Part shown: positions 1 to 9,114 of the stretch, in pieces
Layout of the letters: the number at the start of each line of letters is the position of its first letter
How positions within the stretch are numbered: the first letter of the stretch is position 1
NCBI GenBank assembly: GCA_910578185.1
Contig: CAJTPN010000002.1
Coordinates: 89,876 to 153,875, forward strand
Origin: an uncultured Acetatifactor sp.
Lineage (GTDB): Bacteria > Bacillota > Clostridia > Lachnospirales > Lachnospiraceae
DNA: 64,000 nt
Reading direction: 5' to 3'
Position numbers and translations under genes: made by a program
The notes under the pieces: model-generated
Seen by the model: only the letters and a program-made list of their open reading frames with translations
Told to the model about the DNA's origin: nothing
Databases searched by the model: none

Positions 1-756
1 GCTGCCGCCACTGTTATCTCCCAGGCAATTTCGGCCGTGCTGGTAGTTCGGTGTCTGATTCGTTCCGACAGTGTGTATCGCCTGGAATTAAAAGGGATTC
101 GGATTGTGCCGGACAAGCTGTTGAAAATGATACAGATTGGAATTCCGGCAGGAATGCAGGGAGCACTGTTTTCCATATCCAATGTGCTGATCCAGTCCTC
201 CGTAAACAGCTTTGGATCTGTTGCCATGGCAGGAAATACTGCTGGCAGCAATATAGAGGGATTTGTCTATACGGCCATGAATGCTTTTCATCAGGCGACC
301 ATCAGCTTCTGCGGGCAAAACTATGGTGCCAGGCAGTATAAGAGGATCGGAAAGGTACTTTTGATCTGCGAAGGGCTGGTGATCTTGGTGGGGTTGGTTA
401 TGGGCAACGGTGCGTTTTTTCTTGCCGGAGTTTTGCTGCAGCTTTATTCGCCGGATCCGGAGGTTATTTCCTTTGGCGTATTGCGCATGGGGTATATCTG
501 TGTGACCTATTTTCTGTGTGGTATGATGGATGTGATTGTGGGGGCTCTGCGTGGAATGGGGTATGCGATTATGCCCATGCTGGTATCATTGACAGGAGCA
601 TGTCTGTTCCGGGTGGTGTGGATTTATACCGTGTTCCAGAATCATCGCACACTGGCCTGTCTGTATATTTCCTACCCTATCAGCTGGGCGCTGACGTTTC
701 TGGTCCATCTGATTTGTTTTGCCGTGGTATATCGAAAGATTTTAAAAACAGCTTGA
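1..756 (+). CDS. MATE family efflux transporter, C-terminal part (5' truncated)
   Basis: The frame is open from base 1 and has no start inside the window, so the gene begins upstream. The 251 visible residues are dominated by hydrophobic helices with short polar loops. The segment around SNVLIQSSVNSFGS and the GNTAGSNIEGF stretch resemble the second half of MATE (NorM/DinF-type) Na+ or H+ coupled multidrug antiporters, including the internal-repeat motif after a cytoplasmic loop. It would export cationic drugs or metabolites across the inner membrane. Substrate cannot be deduced. The last codons overlap the ruvA promoter region. Family call is fairly sure; subfamily is not. Confidence 0.8.
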   Translation, partial: AAATVISQAISAVLVVRCLIRSDSVYRLELKGIRIVPDKLLKMIQIGIPAGMQGALFSISNVLIQSSVNSFGSVAMAGNTAGSNIEGFVYTAMNAFHQATISFCGQNYGARQYKRIGKVLLICEGLVILVGLVMGNGAFFLAGVLLQLYSPDPEVISFGVLRMGYICVTYFLCGMMDVIVGALRGMGYAIMPMLVSLTGACLFRVVWIYTVFQNHRTLACLYISYPISWALTFLVHLICFAVVYRKILKTA

Positions 757-781
757 AACATATGTTCGTTTGTGCTATACT
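753..781 (+). promoter_or_regulatory. sigma-A promoter of ruvAB with LexA (SOS) box
   Basis: TTGAAA (753-758), a 17-nt spacer and TATACT (776-781), preceded by TG one base upstream (extended -10). Within it, GAAACATATGTTCG at 755-768 matches the Firmicutes LexA/DinR consensus CGAACATATGTTCG at 12 of 14 positions, with the AAAC-N4-GTTC core. Bound LexA would cover the -35 and spacer. SOS control of ruvAB is established in other bacteria, so the placement makes sense. Confidence 0.75.
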
Positions 782-860
782 AGAGAAAGTAAAAAGTGTG
801 CGGTATATCGGTGGCGTTACTGAGTGTTTGTTTGGAAGGCGGTTTTGCAAGAGGAAAGAT

Positions 861-1469
861 ATGATAGCATATGTAAATGGAACCATAGATGATATTTCGG
901 AAGATAATGTTGTTTTAGATGTTAACGGTTTGGGCTATAATGTGAAGATATCTTCAGCTACGGCTGCGAAGCTTCCGGGAATAGGGAATCGGATTAAATT
1001 ATATACTTATACAAGCGTCCGGGAAGATGCGGTACAGCTGTATGGTTTTTTGGCCCGGGGTGATCTGGATATATTTAGAAAGTGTATCACAGTAAGCGGA
1101 ATTGGCCCTAAGGGGGCGCTGGCTATTTTGTCCGTGCTTGACGCAGATTCTCTGCGATATGCAATTATAACCGGGGATGTGAAAGCAATTTCCAAAGCGC
1201 CGGGAGTGGGAGCCAGGACGGCGGAGCGGTTGATTCTGGAGCTTAAGGGCAAAGTGCGGATTGAGGACACCGTGATCGGAAGAGAGGTGGAAGGCGTTGA
1301 AACGGAGGCAGAAGCCGTGGATAACGCGCAGAAAAAAGAGGCGGTGGAAGCGCTGGTTTCTCTTGGATACGGAAGGGCGGACGCAGTGAAGGCGGTAAAT
1401 GCCGTTGAGGAAATTGAGACCATGGATTCAGGAGCTGTGCTGAAAGCGGCGTTAAAGAAGATGTTTTGA
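861..1469 (+). CDS. ruvA: Holliday junction branch migration protein RuvA
   Basis: RuvA binds four-way junctions as a tetramer and recruits the RuvB motor for branch migration in recombinational repair. The start at 861 (MIAYVNGTI) has GAGGA 5 nt upstream and matches the family N-terminus; the frame is open further upstream into the MATE gene, but that extension has no family similarity. The 202 residues are the normal length: an OB-fold (1-62), two helix-hairpin-helix motifs (GIGPKGALAIL and GVGARTAERLILELKGK), a charged linker and a C-terminal three-helix domain that contacts RuvB. ruvB follows after 95 bp. The SOS box in the promoter suggests induction by DNA damage. Confidence 0.97.
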   Translation: MIAYVNGTIDDISEDNVVLDVNGLGYNVKISSATAAKLPGIGNRIKLYTYTSVREDAVQLYGFLARGDLDIFRKCITVSGIGPKGALAILSVLDADSLRYAIITGDVKAISKAPGVGARTAERLILELKGKVRIEDTVIGREVEGVETEAEAVDNAQKKEAVEALVSLGYGRADAVKAVNAVEEIETMDSGAVLKAALKKMF

Positions 1470-1564
1470 GAATGCAGTGCAGACCCATTTAAAATAGCTT
1501 TGCGGAACGTAAAGTCAGCGCGTAAGGATAATATTGAGACAGATCTGGAGAATAGGTAATCAGT

Positions 1565-2581
1565 ATGCCCAAGAGAATGATTGAGACAAATATTACGGAA
1601 GAAGACAGTAAAATAGAAGGCTCTCTGCGCCCGCAGAAGTTGGATGACTATATCGGTCAATCCAAGGTTAAGGAAAATCTGAAGATATATATTGAGGCGG
1701 CAAAGCAGCGGAAAGATGCGTTGGATCATGTGCTTTTTTACGGACCGCCGGGGCTTGGCAAGACCACGCTTGCGGGAATTATTGCCAATGAGATGGGAGT
1801 TCATTTAAAAGTTACCAGCGGTCCGGCGATTGAGAAGCCGGGCGAAATGGCGGCAATTCTCAATAACCTGGAGGAGGGAGATTTGCTCTTTGTGGATGAA
1901 ATCCATCGTCTGAATCGTCAGGTGGAGGAGGTACTTTATCCGGCGATGGAGGATTACTGTATTGATATTATGATAGGGAAAGGCTCAACCGCCCGATCCG
2001 TTCGACTGGAATTGCCGAGATTTACCCTGGTGGGAGCTACCACCAGAGCAGGATTGTTGACGGCGCCTTTGCGGGACAGGTTTGGTATGATTTACCATAT
2101 GGAATTTTATACGGTGGAAGAGCTGCAGCTGATCATTCTTCATTCCGCCAGAGTTTTGAACGTGGAGATCGAGCCGGAAGGCGCATTGGAAATGGCCCGA
2201 AGAAGCAGAGGAACGCCCCGGCTTGCCAATCGGATTTTGAAACGGGTGCGTGATTTTGCGCAGGTTAAATATGAGGGGATTATAACGGAAGGAGTGGCAA
2301 GGACGGCCTTGGACCTTATGGATGTGGATAAGCTGGGGCTTGATCATATAGATCGGAATATTCTTTTGACAATGATTGAAAAGTTTGAGGGAGGGCCGGT
2401 GGGATTGGACACATTGGCGGCTGCGATAGGGGAGGATTCCGGCACCATTGAAGATGTCTACGAACCATATTTGATTCAAAACGGGTTTTTAAATCGTACG
2501 CCCAGAGGCAGGGTAGCAACGGAGCATGCTTATCAGCATTTGGGGTGCGGTGTATTTGCGCAAGGTCTGGAAAAAGGTTGA
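1565..2581 (+). CDS. ruvB: Holliday junction branch migration ATPase RuvB
   Basis: This is the AAA+ hexameric motor that pulls DNA through the RuvA-bound junction. The 338 residues include Walker A GPPGLGKTT starting near residue 60, Walker B LLFVDEIHRL, sensor 1/arginine-finger region GATTRAGLL and the C-terminal winged helix ending in TPRGRVAT. Length and order are typical. It is cotranscribed with ruvA. No ruvC is present; in Firmicutes the resolvase is RecU, which is encoded at 41382. Confidence 0.98.
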   Translation: MPKRMIETNITEEDSKIEGSLRPQKLDDYIGQSKVKENLKIYIEAAKQRKDALDHVLFYGPPGLGKTTLAGIIANEMGVHLKVTSGPAIEKPGEMAAILNNLEEGDLLFVDEIHRLNRQVEEVLYPAMEDYCIDIMIGKGSTARSVRLELPRFTLVGATTRAGLLTAPLRDRFGMIYHMEFYTVEELQLIILHSARVLNVEIEPEGALEMARRSRGTPRLANRILKRVRDFAQVKYEGIITEGVARTALDLMDVDKLGLDHIDRNILLTMIEKFEGGPVGLDTLAAAIGEDSGTIEDVYEPYLIQNGFLNRTPRGRVATEHAYQHLGCGVFAQGLEKG

Positions 2582-2813
2582 TTGACAGGCAAAAGGTTGT
2601 TTTGAAGGAATATTTTTGATCCTTTGGAATAGTGTTGTTTTACATGGGAGAAAATAAATAACGGTTCGGAGAGGGAAATTATTGGACAGGCACAGTTTGG
2701 AAATGCCAGTTATGTCGGATGGTTTCAGGACTGAATTTATTTACCGGACAGGATGTTAAAGTGTATGATGCGGCGAAGGACGCATTGTAAAATCAGAATC
2801 AGGAGAGATGAGA

Positions 2814-3797
2814 ATGTGCACAGCAGCAGCTTATACTACAAAAGATTTTTATTTTGGACGTACGTTAGATTATGATTTCTCTTATGGTGAGGTGGTTGCG
2901 GTAACGCCCCGTAATTATCCCTTTTGTTTTCGGAATGTGGGAGAGAATATTTCCATGAGAAAGCATTATGCAATGATTGGCGTGGCGCATGTTGAAGAAG
3001 GGTGTCCTTTATATTATGATGCGGTGAATGAAAAAGGACTTGGAATGGCAGGCCTTAATTTTGTGGGAAATGCGGTTTACAGAGAGATAGAGGAGGGGAA
3101 AGACAATATTGCGGTCTTTGAATTTATTCCCTGGATACTCAGTCAGTGTGGGACTGTCAAGGAAGCAAGGCTGCTTTTGGATCGGATCAATCTTATATCA
3201 ACGCCCTTTAACGCCCAACTGCCAACTGCCCAGCTCCATTGGATCATTGCGGACCGCTATGAATCCATTACGGTGGAATCAGTGCGGGAAGGATTGAGAA
3301 TTTATGATAATCCGGTTGGAATCCTGACAAATAATCCGCCCTTTGACGAGCAGATGTTTCAGCTGAATAACTATATGCATTTGTCACCGGAGGAACCGCA
3401 GAATCATTTCTCGGAGAGATTAAAGCTGCATGCATATAGCCGTGGTATGGGAGCAATCGGACTTCCGGGGGATTTGTCTTCTCAATCCCGTTTTGTCAGG
3501 GCGGCTTTTGTAAAAATGAATTCTCGTTCAGGAGAGTCGGAAGAGGAGAGTGTGAGCCAGTTTTTTCACATCCTTGGTTCCGTGGAACAGCAGAGAGGAT
3601 GCTGCTGCGTTGGGAAAGAAAAATATGAAATTACCATATATACTTCCTGCTGTAATGGGGAGAAAGGAATATACTATTACACAACTTATGGAAATCATCA
3701 AATCTCTGCGGTTGATATGCATAAAGAAGATCTGGAGGGAGAGCTGCCGGTGAACTATCCTTTGGTTCTTGAAGAGAGGATTTACGCGCAAAACTGA
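2814..3797 (+). CDS. bsh: Choloylglycine hydrolase (bile salt hydrolase)
   Basis: An Ntn-hydrolase of the choloylglycine hydrolase/penicillin V acylase family that cleaves the amide of glycine- or taurine-conjugated bile acids. The start at 2814 is preferred over the ATG at 2808: AGGAGAG lies 6 nt upstream, and it places Cys at residue 2, which must become the N-terminal nucleophile after Met removal. Other family catalytic positions are visible: Arg16, Asp19, Asn82 (in GLNF), Asn173 (in TNNP) and Arg226 (in SQSR). Length 327 is normal. There is no signal peptide, so it is cytoplasmic. Bile salt rather than penicillin V is favoured by the FGRTLDY and TPRNYPF segments, but substrate preference is not proven by sequence. 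Confidence 0.9.
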   Translation: MCTAAAYTTKDFYFGRTLDYDFSYGEVVAVTPRNYPFCFRNVGENISMRKHYAMIGVAHVEEGCPLYYDAVNEKGLGMAGLNFVGNAVYREIEEGKDNIAVFEFIPWILSQCGTVKEARLLLDRINLISTPFNAQLPTAQLHWIIADRYESITVESVREGLRIYDNPVGILTNNPPFDEQMFQLNNYMHLSPEEPQNHFSERLKLHAYSRGMGAIGLPGDLSSQSRFVRAAFVKMNSRSGESEEESVSQFFHILGSVEQQRGCCCVGKEKYEITIYTSCCNGEKGIYYYTTYGNHQISAVDMHKEDLEGELPVNYPLVLEERIYAQN

Positions 3798-3838
3798 AAT
3801 GACGGCGGAGATAAAAAAGGAAAAGGAAAAGCATTGCC

Positions 3839-5146
3839 ATGAGTAATTTGGTGGGGATTGTGGGTGGCGGAGCCTCTGGAATGATGGCTGCCATCACTGC
3901 GGCGAGACATGGTGCGGAAGTCACATTGTTTGAGGGAAATGAAAGGCTTGGAAAGAAGATATTATCCACGGGAAATGGAAAATGTAATCTGGGAAATGAA
4001 AAGCTGGATTTGGATGAGTACTTTACCCAATATCCTGATCGGTTGAAGCACTGTCTGGAACGCTTTGACACGGAAGATACCATTACCTTTTTTCAGGGGA
4101 TCGGATTGTTGGTGAAAAGCAGAAACGGCTATTTATATCCGGCTTGTGAGCAGGCTGCCGCAGTGTTGGACGTACTGCGATATGAGGTGGCTGAACTGAA
4201 TGTGCATGTAATTACGGGCAAAAAGATTACAGGAATTGAGGCTGGAGGAAAGAAAGGGCGGATACGGGTAACGGGAGATGGGGAGGCGTTTTGGTTTGAC
4301 CGTGTGATTCTTGCCTGCGGAGGGCGGGCCGCACCGCAGACAGGTTCTGACGGAAGTGGTTACGAATTGGCGGCACAGTTAGGTCATACCATAAATCCTG
4401 TTGTTCCCGCATTGGTACAGTTAAAGTGTAGGGAGGACAGCTTTAAGGCGGTGTCCGGTGTCAGATCGGACGCAAGGCTGTCCGTTCAGTGGAAGGGAAG
4501 GTGTGTGGCACAGGAGCGTGGAGAACTGCTCTTAACGGACTATGGCATTTCGGGAATTCCTGTGTTTCAGTTGAGCCGAACCGTAAATTATCTGCTGACT
4601 TCGGAGGAGGGGCTTATCCGGAAGGAGAAAGTGGGGGGAAGAGATTCCGCCTCCGGAAAGAACAAGCTACGAACCGGAGGAGAAGTGGAAATGGTCATAG
4701 ATTTTCTGCCTGATTATGCACAGGAGGAATATGAGAGGTTTTGTGCCGGCAGATCACTTTTACAGGGGCGGCGTACCGTGGAAGAATTTTTCACTGGAAT
4801 ACTTAACAAAAAATTGATGATTCTGTTTATCAAGATGGCGGGGCTTCGGCCTTCCGAAAGGATTGGTGAGGCGGATAAAGGGAAAATAGATCAGGTTTAT
4901 GGGTTTTGCAGGCGTTGGCAGATTCATGTGACAGGGAGCAACTCATTTGATCATGCACAGGTATGTGCGGGAGGAGTTCCTTTGAATGAGGTAACGGATG
5001 ATCTGGAATCCGTCTATGTGCCAGGAGTATTTTTTGCGGGAGAGCTTTTGGATGTGGATGGCAAATGCGGGGGATATAATCTTCAATGGGCATGGTGCAG
5101 CGGCTATCTGGCAGGAATAGCGGCGAGTAATGGGAAGAGAGCTTAA
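3839..5146 (+). CDS. NAD(P)/FAD-dependent oxidoreductase, HI0933/YhiN family
   Basis: A 435-residue flavoprotein. The N-terminal Rossmann motif GIVGGGASGMMAA (residues 5-17), an acidic strand end (LFEG) and the GKKILSTGNGKCNL segment are hallmarks of the HI0933-like family (often annotated aminoacetone oxidase family). The C-terminus has the second FAD contact, GVFFAGELLDVDGKCGGYNLQWAW. The physiological reaction is not established for this family. It starts 41 bp after the bile salt hydrolase and is followed by a second, unrelated FAD protein, so the three may be cotranscribed. Function call limited to family. Confidence 0.88.
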   Translation: MSNLVGIVGGGASGMMAAITAARHGAEVTLFEGNERLGKKILSTGNGKCNLGNEKLDLDEYFTQYPDRLKHCLERFDTEDTITFFQGIGLLVKSRNGYLYPACEQAAAVLDVLRYEVAELNVHVITGKKITGIEAGGKKGRIRVTGDGEAFWFDRVILACGGRAAPQTGSDGSGYELAAQLGHTINPVVPALVQLKCREDSFKAVSGVRSDARLSVQWKGRCVAQERGELLLTDYGISGIPVFQLSRTVNYLLTSEEGLIRKEKVGGRDSASGKNKLRTGGEVEMVIDFLPDYAQEEYERFCAGRSLLQGRRTVEEFFTGILNKKLMILFIKMAGLRPSERIGEADKGKIDQVYGFCRRWQIHVTGSNSFDHAQVCAGGVPLNEVTDDLESVYVPGVFFAGELLDVDGKCGGYNLQWAWCSGYLAGIAASNGKRA

Positions 5147-5238
5147 GGAAAATCACGGCGCAAGACAGTAGGATACATCCTGAAGAATCCAAGTAAAAAA
5201 GAAGCTCATAAGAAGGAAGAGGAGAACAGGAGTTTATT

Positions 5239-6903
5239 ATGCTTAGACTGAATCAGGTACGACTGCGGCAGGGACATTCGGAGGAGGCTTTAAAGAAAAA
5301 GGCGGCCGATATCCTGAGGATTCCGCTGCAGGATATCAAAGAAATTAAAATAATTCGCCGTTCGGTGGATGCCAGGAAAAAGCCGGAGGTTTTTTTCAGC
5401 TATATTCTGGAGGTATCTGTCAAAAAGGAAGAAAGCGTATTAAAGCGCTTTAAAGGAAAGGAAGATCAGGTATACAGGGCGCAAGCGATCACCTATCGTT
5501 TCCCGAAACCAGGAGTACATACCTTGCACGATCCTGTTGTGATTGTGGGAATGGGGCCTGCAGGACTGTTCTGCGGATATTTTCTGGCGCTTTACGGATA
5601 TCGTCCGATTCTCTTAGAGAGAGGGAAATGTGTGGAAGAGCGGCAGAGGGATGTGGAAACATTCTGGGAAACAGGAAAATTAAATCCGTCCTCCAATGTG
5701 CAGTTTGGTGAAGGCGGTGCGGGCGCTTTTTCCGACGGCAAACTCAACACTCTGGTCAAAGATAAGGATGGCAGAAACGGCATTATCCTTGAGACGCTTG
5801 TGAAATTTGGTGCAAGAGAGGACATCTGCTATGATGCAAAGCCCCATATAGGGACGGAAGTACTTTGCAATGTGGTGAAACGAATGCGGGAGGAGATTAT
5901 CCGGCTGGGAGGAGAGATTCGGTTTGAGAGTCAGGTTACGGAGGTGTGTATTGAACGGGGTCAAGTGATGGGAGTAGTAATTGGCGACAAGGAGAAGCTT
6001 CCATGTGAAAAACTTGTTCTGGCCATCGGACACAGTGCCAGAGACACCTTTTCCATGTTATACCAAAAACAGGTTCCAATGGAGGCGAAAGCGTTTGCCG
6101 TAGGACTTCGGGTGGAGCATCCTCAGACAATGATAAATGAGAGCCAGTATGGAGTAAGTGAGCCGGGAAATTTGGGAGCTGCACCATATAAAGTGACCGC
6201 AAAGACACAAAACGGCAGAGGTGTGTACTCCTTTTGCATGTGTCCGGGAGGATATGTGGTGAATGCTTCCTCCGAAGAAGGGCATACGGCGGTTAACGGC
6301 ATGAGTTACAGCGGGCGTGACGGATATAATGCTAACAGTGCGGTGGTGGTGACGGTGTCGCCGGAAGATTTTGGCTCCCCGCATCCTCTTGCGGGAATTG
6401 AATTCCAGAGAAAGCTGGAGGAAAAAGCATATACCATTGGAAAGGGAAAGATTCCCGTACAAAGATATGACGAATTTAAAAAGTGTGTGACAGAAATATC
6501 CCATCCGGAAGAAGTAACCGATCGGAAACCTAAGGAAAAGATAGTGTCAGATGAGAAGGAAGTGACACCGCAATGTAAGGGAAACTATATATGGGCGGAT
6601 GTTAGCAGTATTTTGCCTTTGGATTGCAATAAGGCTATTGTAGAGGGCATGGAAGCATTTGGAAAACAGATTGCAGGTTTTAACAGACCTGACGCCTGCC
6701 TTTCGGGAGTGGAGAGCCGAACTTCATCTCCTGTGAGAATCCCTCGGGATGCTGGTTTACAGTCGGCCATCAGGGGACTGTATCCCTGTGGTGAAGGGGC
6801 GGGGTATGCAGGAGGGATTCTTTCCGCCGCTATGGACGGTCTGCGGGTAGCGGAAGCGATTGCGGCGGAATGTTCCAATACCATGAAGGATGCACAGGCG
6901 TGA
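5239..6903 (+). CDS. FAD-dependent dehydrogenase, COG2509-like
   Basis: A 554-residue flavoprotein with an extra N-terminal domain of about 95 residues ahead of the dinucleotide-binding motif VVIVGMGPAGLFCG (near residue 98). The middle has FGEGGAGAFSDGKL, and the C-terminus carries the FAD-contacting GLYPCGEGAGYAGGILSAA. This architecture is that of the uncharacterised FAD-dependent dehydrogenase group common in Clostridia. Substrate unknown. GGAAGAGGAG precedes the start. It ends 146 bp before the convergent beta-glucuronidase gene. Confidence 0.88.
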   Translation: MLRLNQVRLRQGHSEEALKKKAADILRIPLQDIKEIKIIRRSVDARKKPEVFFSYILEVSVKKEESVLKRFKGKEDQVYRAQAITYRFPKPGVHTLHDPVVIVGMGPAGLFCGYFLALYGYRPILLERGKCVEERQRDVETFWETGKLNPSSNVQFGEGGAGAFSDGKLNTLVKDKDGRNGIILETLVKFGAREDICYDAKPHIGTEVLCNVVKRMREEIIRLGGEIRFESQVTEVCIERGQVMGVVIGDKEKLPCEKLVLAIGHSARDTFSMLYQKQVPMEAKAFAVGLRVEHPQTMINESQYGVSEPGNLGAAPYKVTAKTQNGRGVYSFCMCPGGYVVNASSEEGHTAVNGMSYSGRDGYNANSAVVVTVSPEDFGSPHPLAGIEFQRKLEEKAYTIGKGKIPVQRYDEFKKCVTEISHPEEVTDRKPKEKIVSDEKEVTPQCKGNYIWADVSSILPLDCNKAIVEGMEAFGKQIAGFNRPDACLSGVESRTSSPVRIPRDAGLQSAIRGLYPCGEGAGYAGGILSAAMDGLRVAEAIAAECSNTMKDAQA

Positions 6904-6991
6904 GGTGTTTGGAGAGGATAAATGAGACATGGCTGAAATCCTATCTGGGAAAGGATTGGGTCTCAATATGGAATGATCGAAGAAGCAAAAG

Positions 6992-7026
6992 AAAAAATAT
7001 GGAATGCCGCCTATAGGCGGCATTCC
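6992..7026 (-). terminator. Rho-independent terminator of the beta-glucuronidase gene
   Basis: A perfect 11-bp stem, GGAATGCCGCC (7001-7011) against GGCGGCATTCC (7016-7026) with TATA loop. Read on the minus strand the stem is followed by ATATTTTTT (A-run at 6992-6997 on +). There is no T-tract on the + side, so it serves the minus-strand gene. Confidence 0.9.
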
Positions 7027-7049
7027 GAGAATGAGCTAAAAATAATGAG

Positions 7050-8723
7050 CTAAAAATAATTTCCGTAAGAAGACAAGATCTTTTTTACCACATCATAAGA
7101 CAATTTGGAGCGGCGATATTCATCCACAATTCCTTTATTGTTCATGGTTCTTGGCCGACAGCCAAACCACTCTTCCTCGACTCTGATATCGCAGAACTGC
7201 CAGATATAGACGCCGCAGCAATTTTCGTTTTCTAACACCCCATGTAATTGATTCTTCAAGGCTTCGGCCTGGTATTCTTCCGTCCATTTGGAATGGTAGG
7301 GATTGCGGTAGCCGTAGATGCCTCCTGCCCCAATCTCCGTGATCAGGAAAGGTTTTCCTTTTCCTCCCGTGGTCTGTATCCACTGATACAGATCTTCCAG
7401 GTAGGAATCCACAGGCGAATCATGGTACCATTTAGGGTAAATATTGTAGGAAACCACATCGGGCAATCCCAGACACAGATCGGTTTTGAACTTGCAGCTT
7501 GCAAAAGAATGAGGCCTGGACTGATCCAGCTCTTTGATCAGAGAAAGCTGCTTTGCGTAGCATTCCTTACCATATTCCGTTTCACTGGCACATTCATTTA
7601 AGATTCCCCAGATATAAATACAAGGGTGGTTATAATGGGCAGGAATCATCTCTCGGATTACCTGTTCTGCCTGGGGTTCAAAATGGGGGTTTTGCATATT
7701 CTGCAGGCTTAAGCCCCTGGCATGGTTTTCCTCCCACACAAGAATTCCCTGTTCGTCACAGAGATCCAAAAAGAGTTCATCGTTTGGATAATGAGAGGTG
7801 CGCACGGAGTTTGCCCCCAAATGTTTGATGATATCCAGGTCCGCAGCCATAGCGGCAAAGGGCAGCGCACAGCCAAATTGTGGATGATCCTCGTGGCGGC
7901 AGAAACCTTTGATACGGACGGCTTTTTCATTGATCAGGATATGTTTGTCGTCAATGTCCACTATCCGAAAACCAAATCGGTCAATCATATCATCCACAGC
8001 CGCCCCATTTTGCTCCAACACAGCATTTACATAATACAGTCTGGGAGTTTCCATACTCCATTCTTCCACCTGTTCAAATGTTAGAAGACCTGTAAGAAGC
8101 CGTTGTTCCTGTGGTGCCAGTTCCAAATCGTTCCATATGATTTCTCTGTCGTGGATGGTCAGTTTGGCGCTGCACTTCTGCGAGGAAGGTGTGATATTTT
8201 TAATGATAAGTGAAATTTGGGTGCTCCAAATACCATTTTCATGGAGCGGTGTCACCAGTATCTGCCGGATGTAGAGATTTGAAAGCTGTTCCAAAACTAC
8301 TGGTCTGCTGATTCCGCCGTATGATTTGTAATCATTGGGAATGTGCAGGGCGCTTTCTTCACTGAATCGGTTATCTGCAGTAATTTCCAGTGTATGTATG
8401 CCTTCCGGAACATCTGTCATAATCACATCAAAAATAGTATAGGCATTGTAATGCTTTGCTATTTCCTGTCCGTCCAGTCTGAGCGTAGCCGTGTGACTGA
8501 TGCCCTTACATTCCAGGCGCAGATTTCCGTTCCCACGGAACGTAGTCCGATAGATGCCTTCTCCGCGATAATTACCGAAATCAGGATAGGTTTCCCAGCA
8601 GCTTGGGGTTGCAACGGTGTAACTTTGGCCGGCATGTTCCCCCTGGCATGGCGTAAACTGCCAAAGCTGTCCTGTCAGTTCTTTTACAGTTCTTACCTTG
8701 TGTGTATCAAATGCTCTGATCAT
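7050..8723 (-). CDS. Beta-glucuronidase (glycoside hydrolase family 2)
   Basis: A 557-residue GH2 enzyme with sugar-binding jelly-roll (about 1-165), immunoglobulin-like domain (about 165-265) and TIM barrel. The acid/base is Glu377 in ILNE and the nucleophile Glu463 in LITEIG. The carboxylate-recognising N-x-K motif of true beta-glucuronidases is present as Asn528-Asn529-Lys530 (NNKGIV, aligning with NKKGIF of the E. coli enzyme), which favours glucuronides over galactosides. There is no signal peptide, so it is cytoplasmic. CAGGAGGAG lies just upstream of the ATG. It has its own promoter and terminator and is a single-gene unit on the opposite strand from its neighbours. Confidence 0.85.
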   Translation of the reverse strand: MIRAFDTHKVRTVKELTGQLWQFTPCQGEHAGQSYTVATPSCWETYPDFGNYRGEGIYRTTFRGNGNLRLECKGISHTATLRLDGQEIAKHYNAYTIFDVIMTDVPEGIHTLEITADNRFSEESALHIPNDYKSYGGISRPVVLEQLSNLYIRQILVTPLHENGIWSTQISLIIKNITPSSQKCSAKLTIHDREIIWNDLELAPQEQRLLTGLLTFEQVEEWSMETPRLYYVNAVLEQNGAAVDDMIDRFGFRIVDIDDKHILINEKAVRIKGFCRHEDHPQFGCALPFAAMAADLDIIKHLGANSVRTSHYPNDELFLDLCDEQGILVWEENHARGLSLQNMQNPHFEPQAEQVIREMIPAHYNHPCIYIWGILNECASETEYGKECYAKQLSLIKELDQSRPHSFASCKFKTDLCLGLPDVVSYNIYPKWYHDSPVDSYLEDLYQWIQTTGGKGKPFLITEIGAGGIYGYRNPYHSKWTEEYQAEALKNQLHGVLENENCCGVYIWQFCDIRVEEEWFGCRPRTMNNKGIVDEYRRSKLSYDVVKKILSSYGNYF

Positions 8724-8825
8724 GATTTAAGCTCCTCCTGTTAAAGGTTTTGTAATGCATATGGGGCGTTGCATGTCTGGTCAAACGGCAACTTACTTTT
8801 TCACCGTAAGATATTGGTTGATTTC

Positions 8826-8854
8826 ATTATACATGGCAACGATATCATAGACAA
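8826..8854 (-). promoter_or_regulatory. Promoter of the beta-glucuronidase gene
   Basis: On the minus strand: TTGTCT (8854-8849), 17-nt spacer, TATAAT (8831-8826). The -10 is consensus and the -35 matches 4 of 6. It leaves a leader of about 95 nt before the ATG. Confidence 0.6.
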
Positions 8855-9031
8855 TAAAAATATGTGTCATGTTCCAGTCTTTTGCAGGAAAGTCATACAA
8901 AAAAATACTTCCGTTTACTTAATCAAAGGCTCTCTGCGTCTGGGGGATATTTGTTATCGTGTAAAAAGCAAATGGTAATCAATGACAAGGGGGTTTGACA
9001 ATATATTTTTGTTTATAAACAAGATAATTCT

Positions 9032-9060
9032 TTTACAATGGATAAAGCTTGTGATATAAT
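9032..9060 (+). promoter_or_regulatory. Sigma-A promoter of the proB operon
   Basis: TTTACA (9032-9037), 17-nt spacer, TATAAT (9055-9060) with TGA just upstream of the -10 (extended -10). The short leader leaves no room for a riboswitch. Confidence 0.8.
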
Positions 9061-9114
9061 ATTTTATCCTCCGGTAGTTTTCCGGTCAGGAATATGGAGG
9101 GGGGTGACAAAGAA

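Larger units (their letters stand above)
8724..9114. other. Divergent intergenic region between beta-glucuronidase and proB
   Basis: About 390 bp with no credible protein gene. It holds the minus-strand promoter of the beta-glucuronidase gene (8826-8854) and the + strand promoter of proB (9032-9060). A further TTGACA at 8995-9000 is followed by TATAAA only 13 nt later, too close for a good sigma-A promoter. No T-box or other known riboswitch was recognised. Confidence 0.6.

Noticed and set aside
1007..1804. A 265-codon minus-strand frame over ruvA and ruvB
   Set aside because: Shadow of conserved genes; Ser/Thr-rich product with no family.
8995..9019. TTGACA with TATAAA as a second proB promoter
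   Set aside because: The spacer is only 13 nt; the promoter at 9032-9060 is much better.
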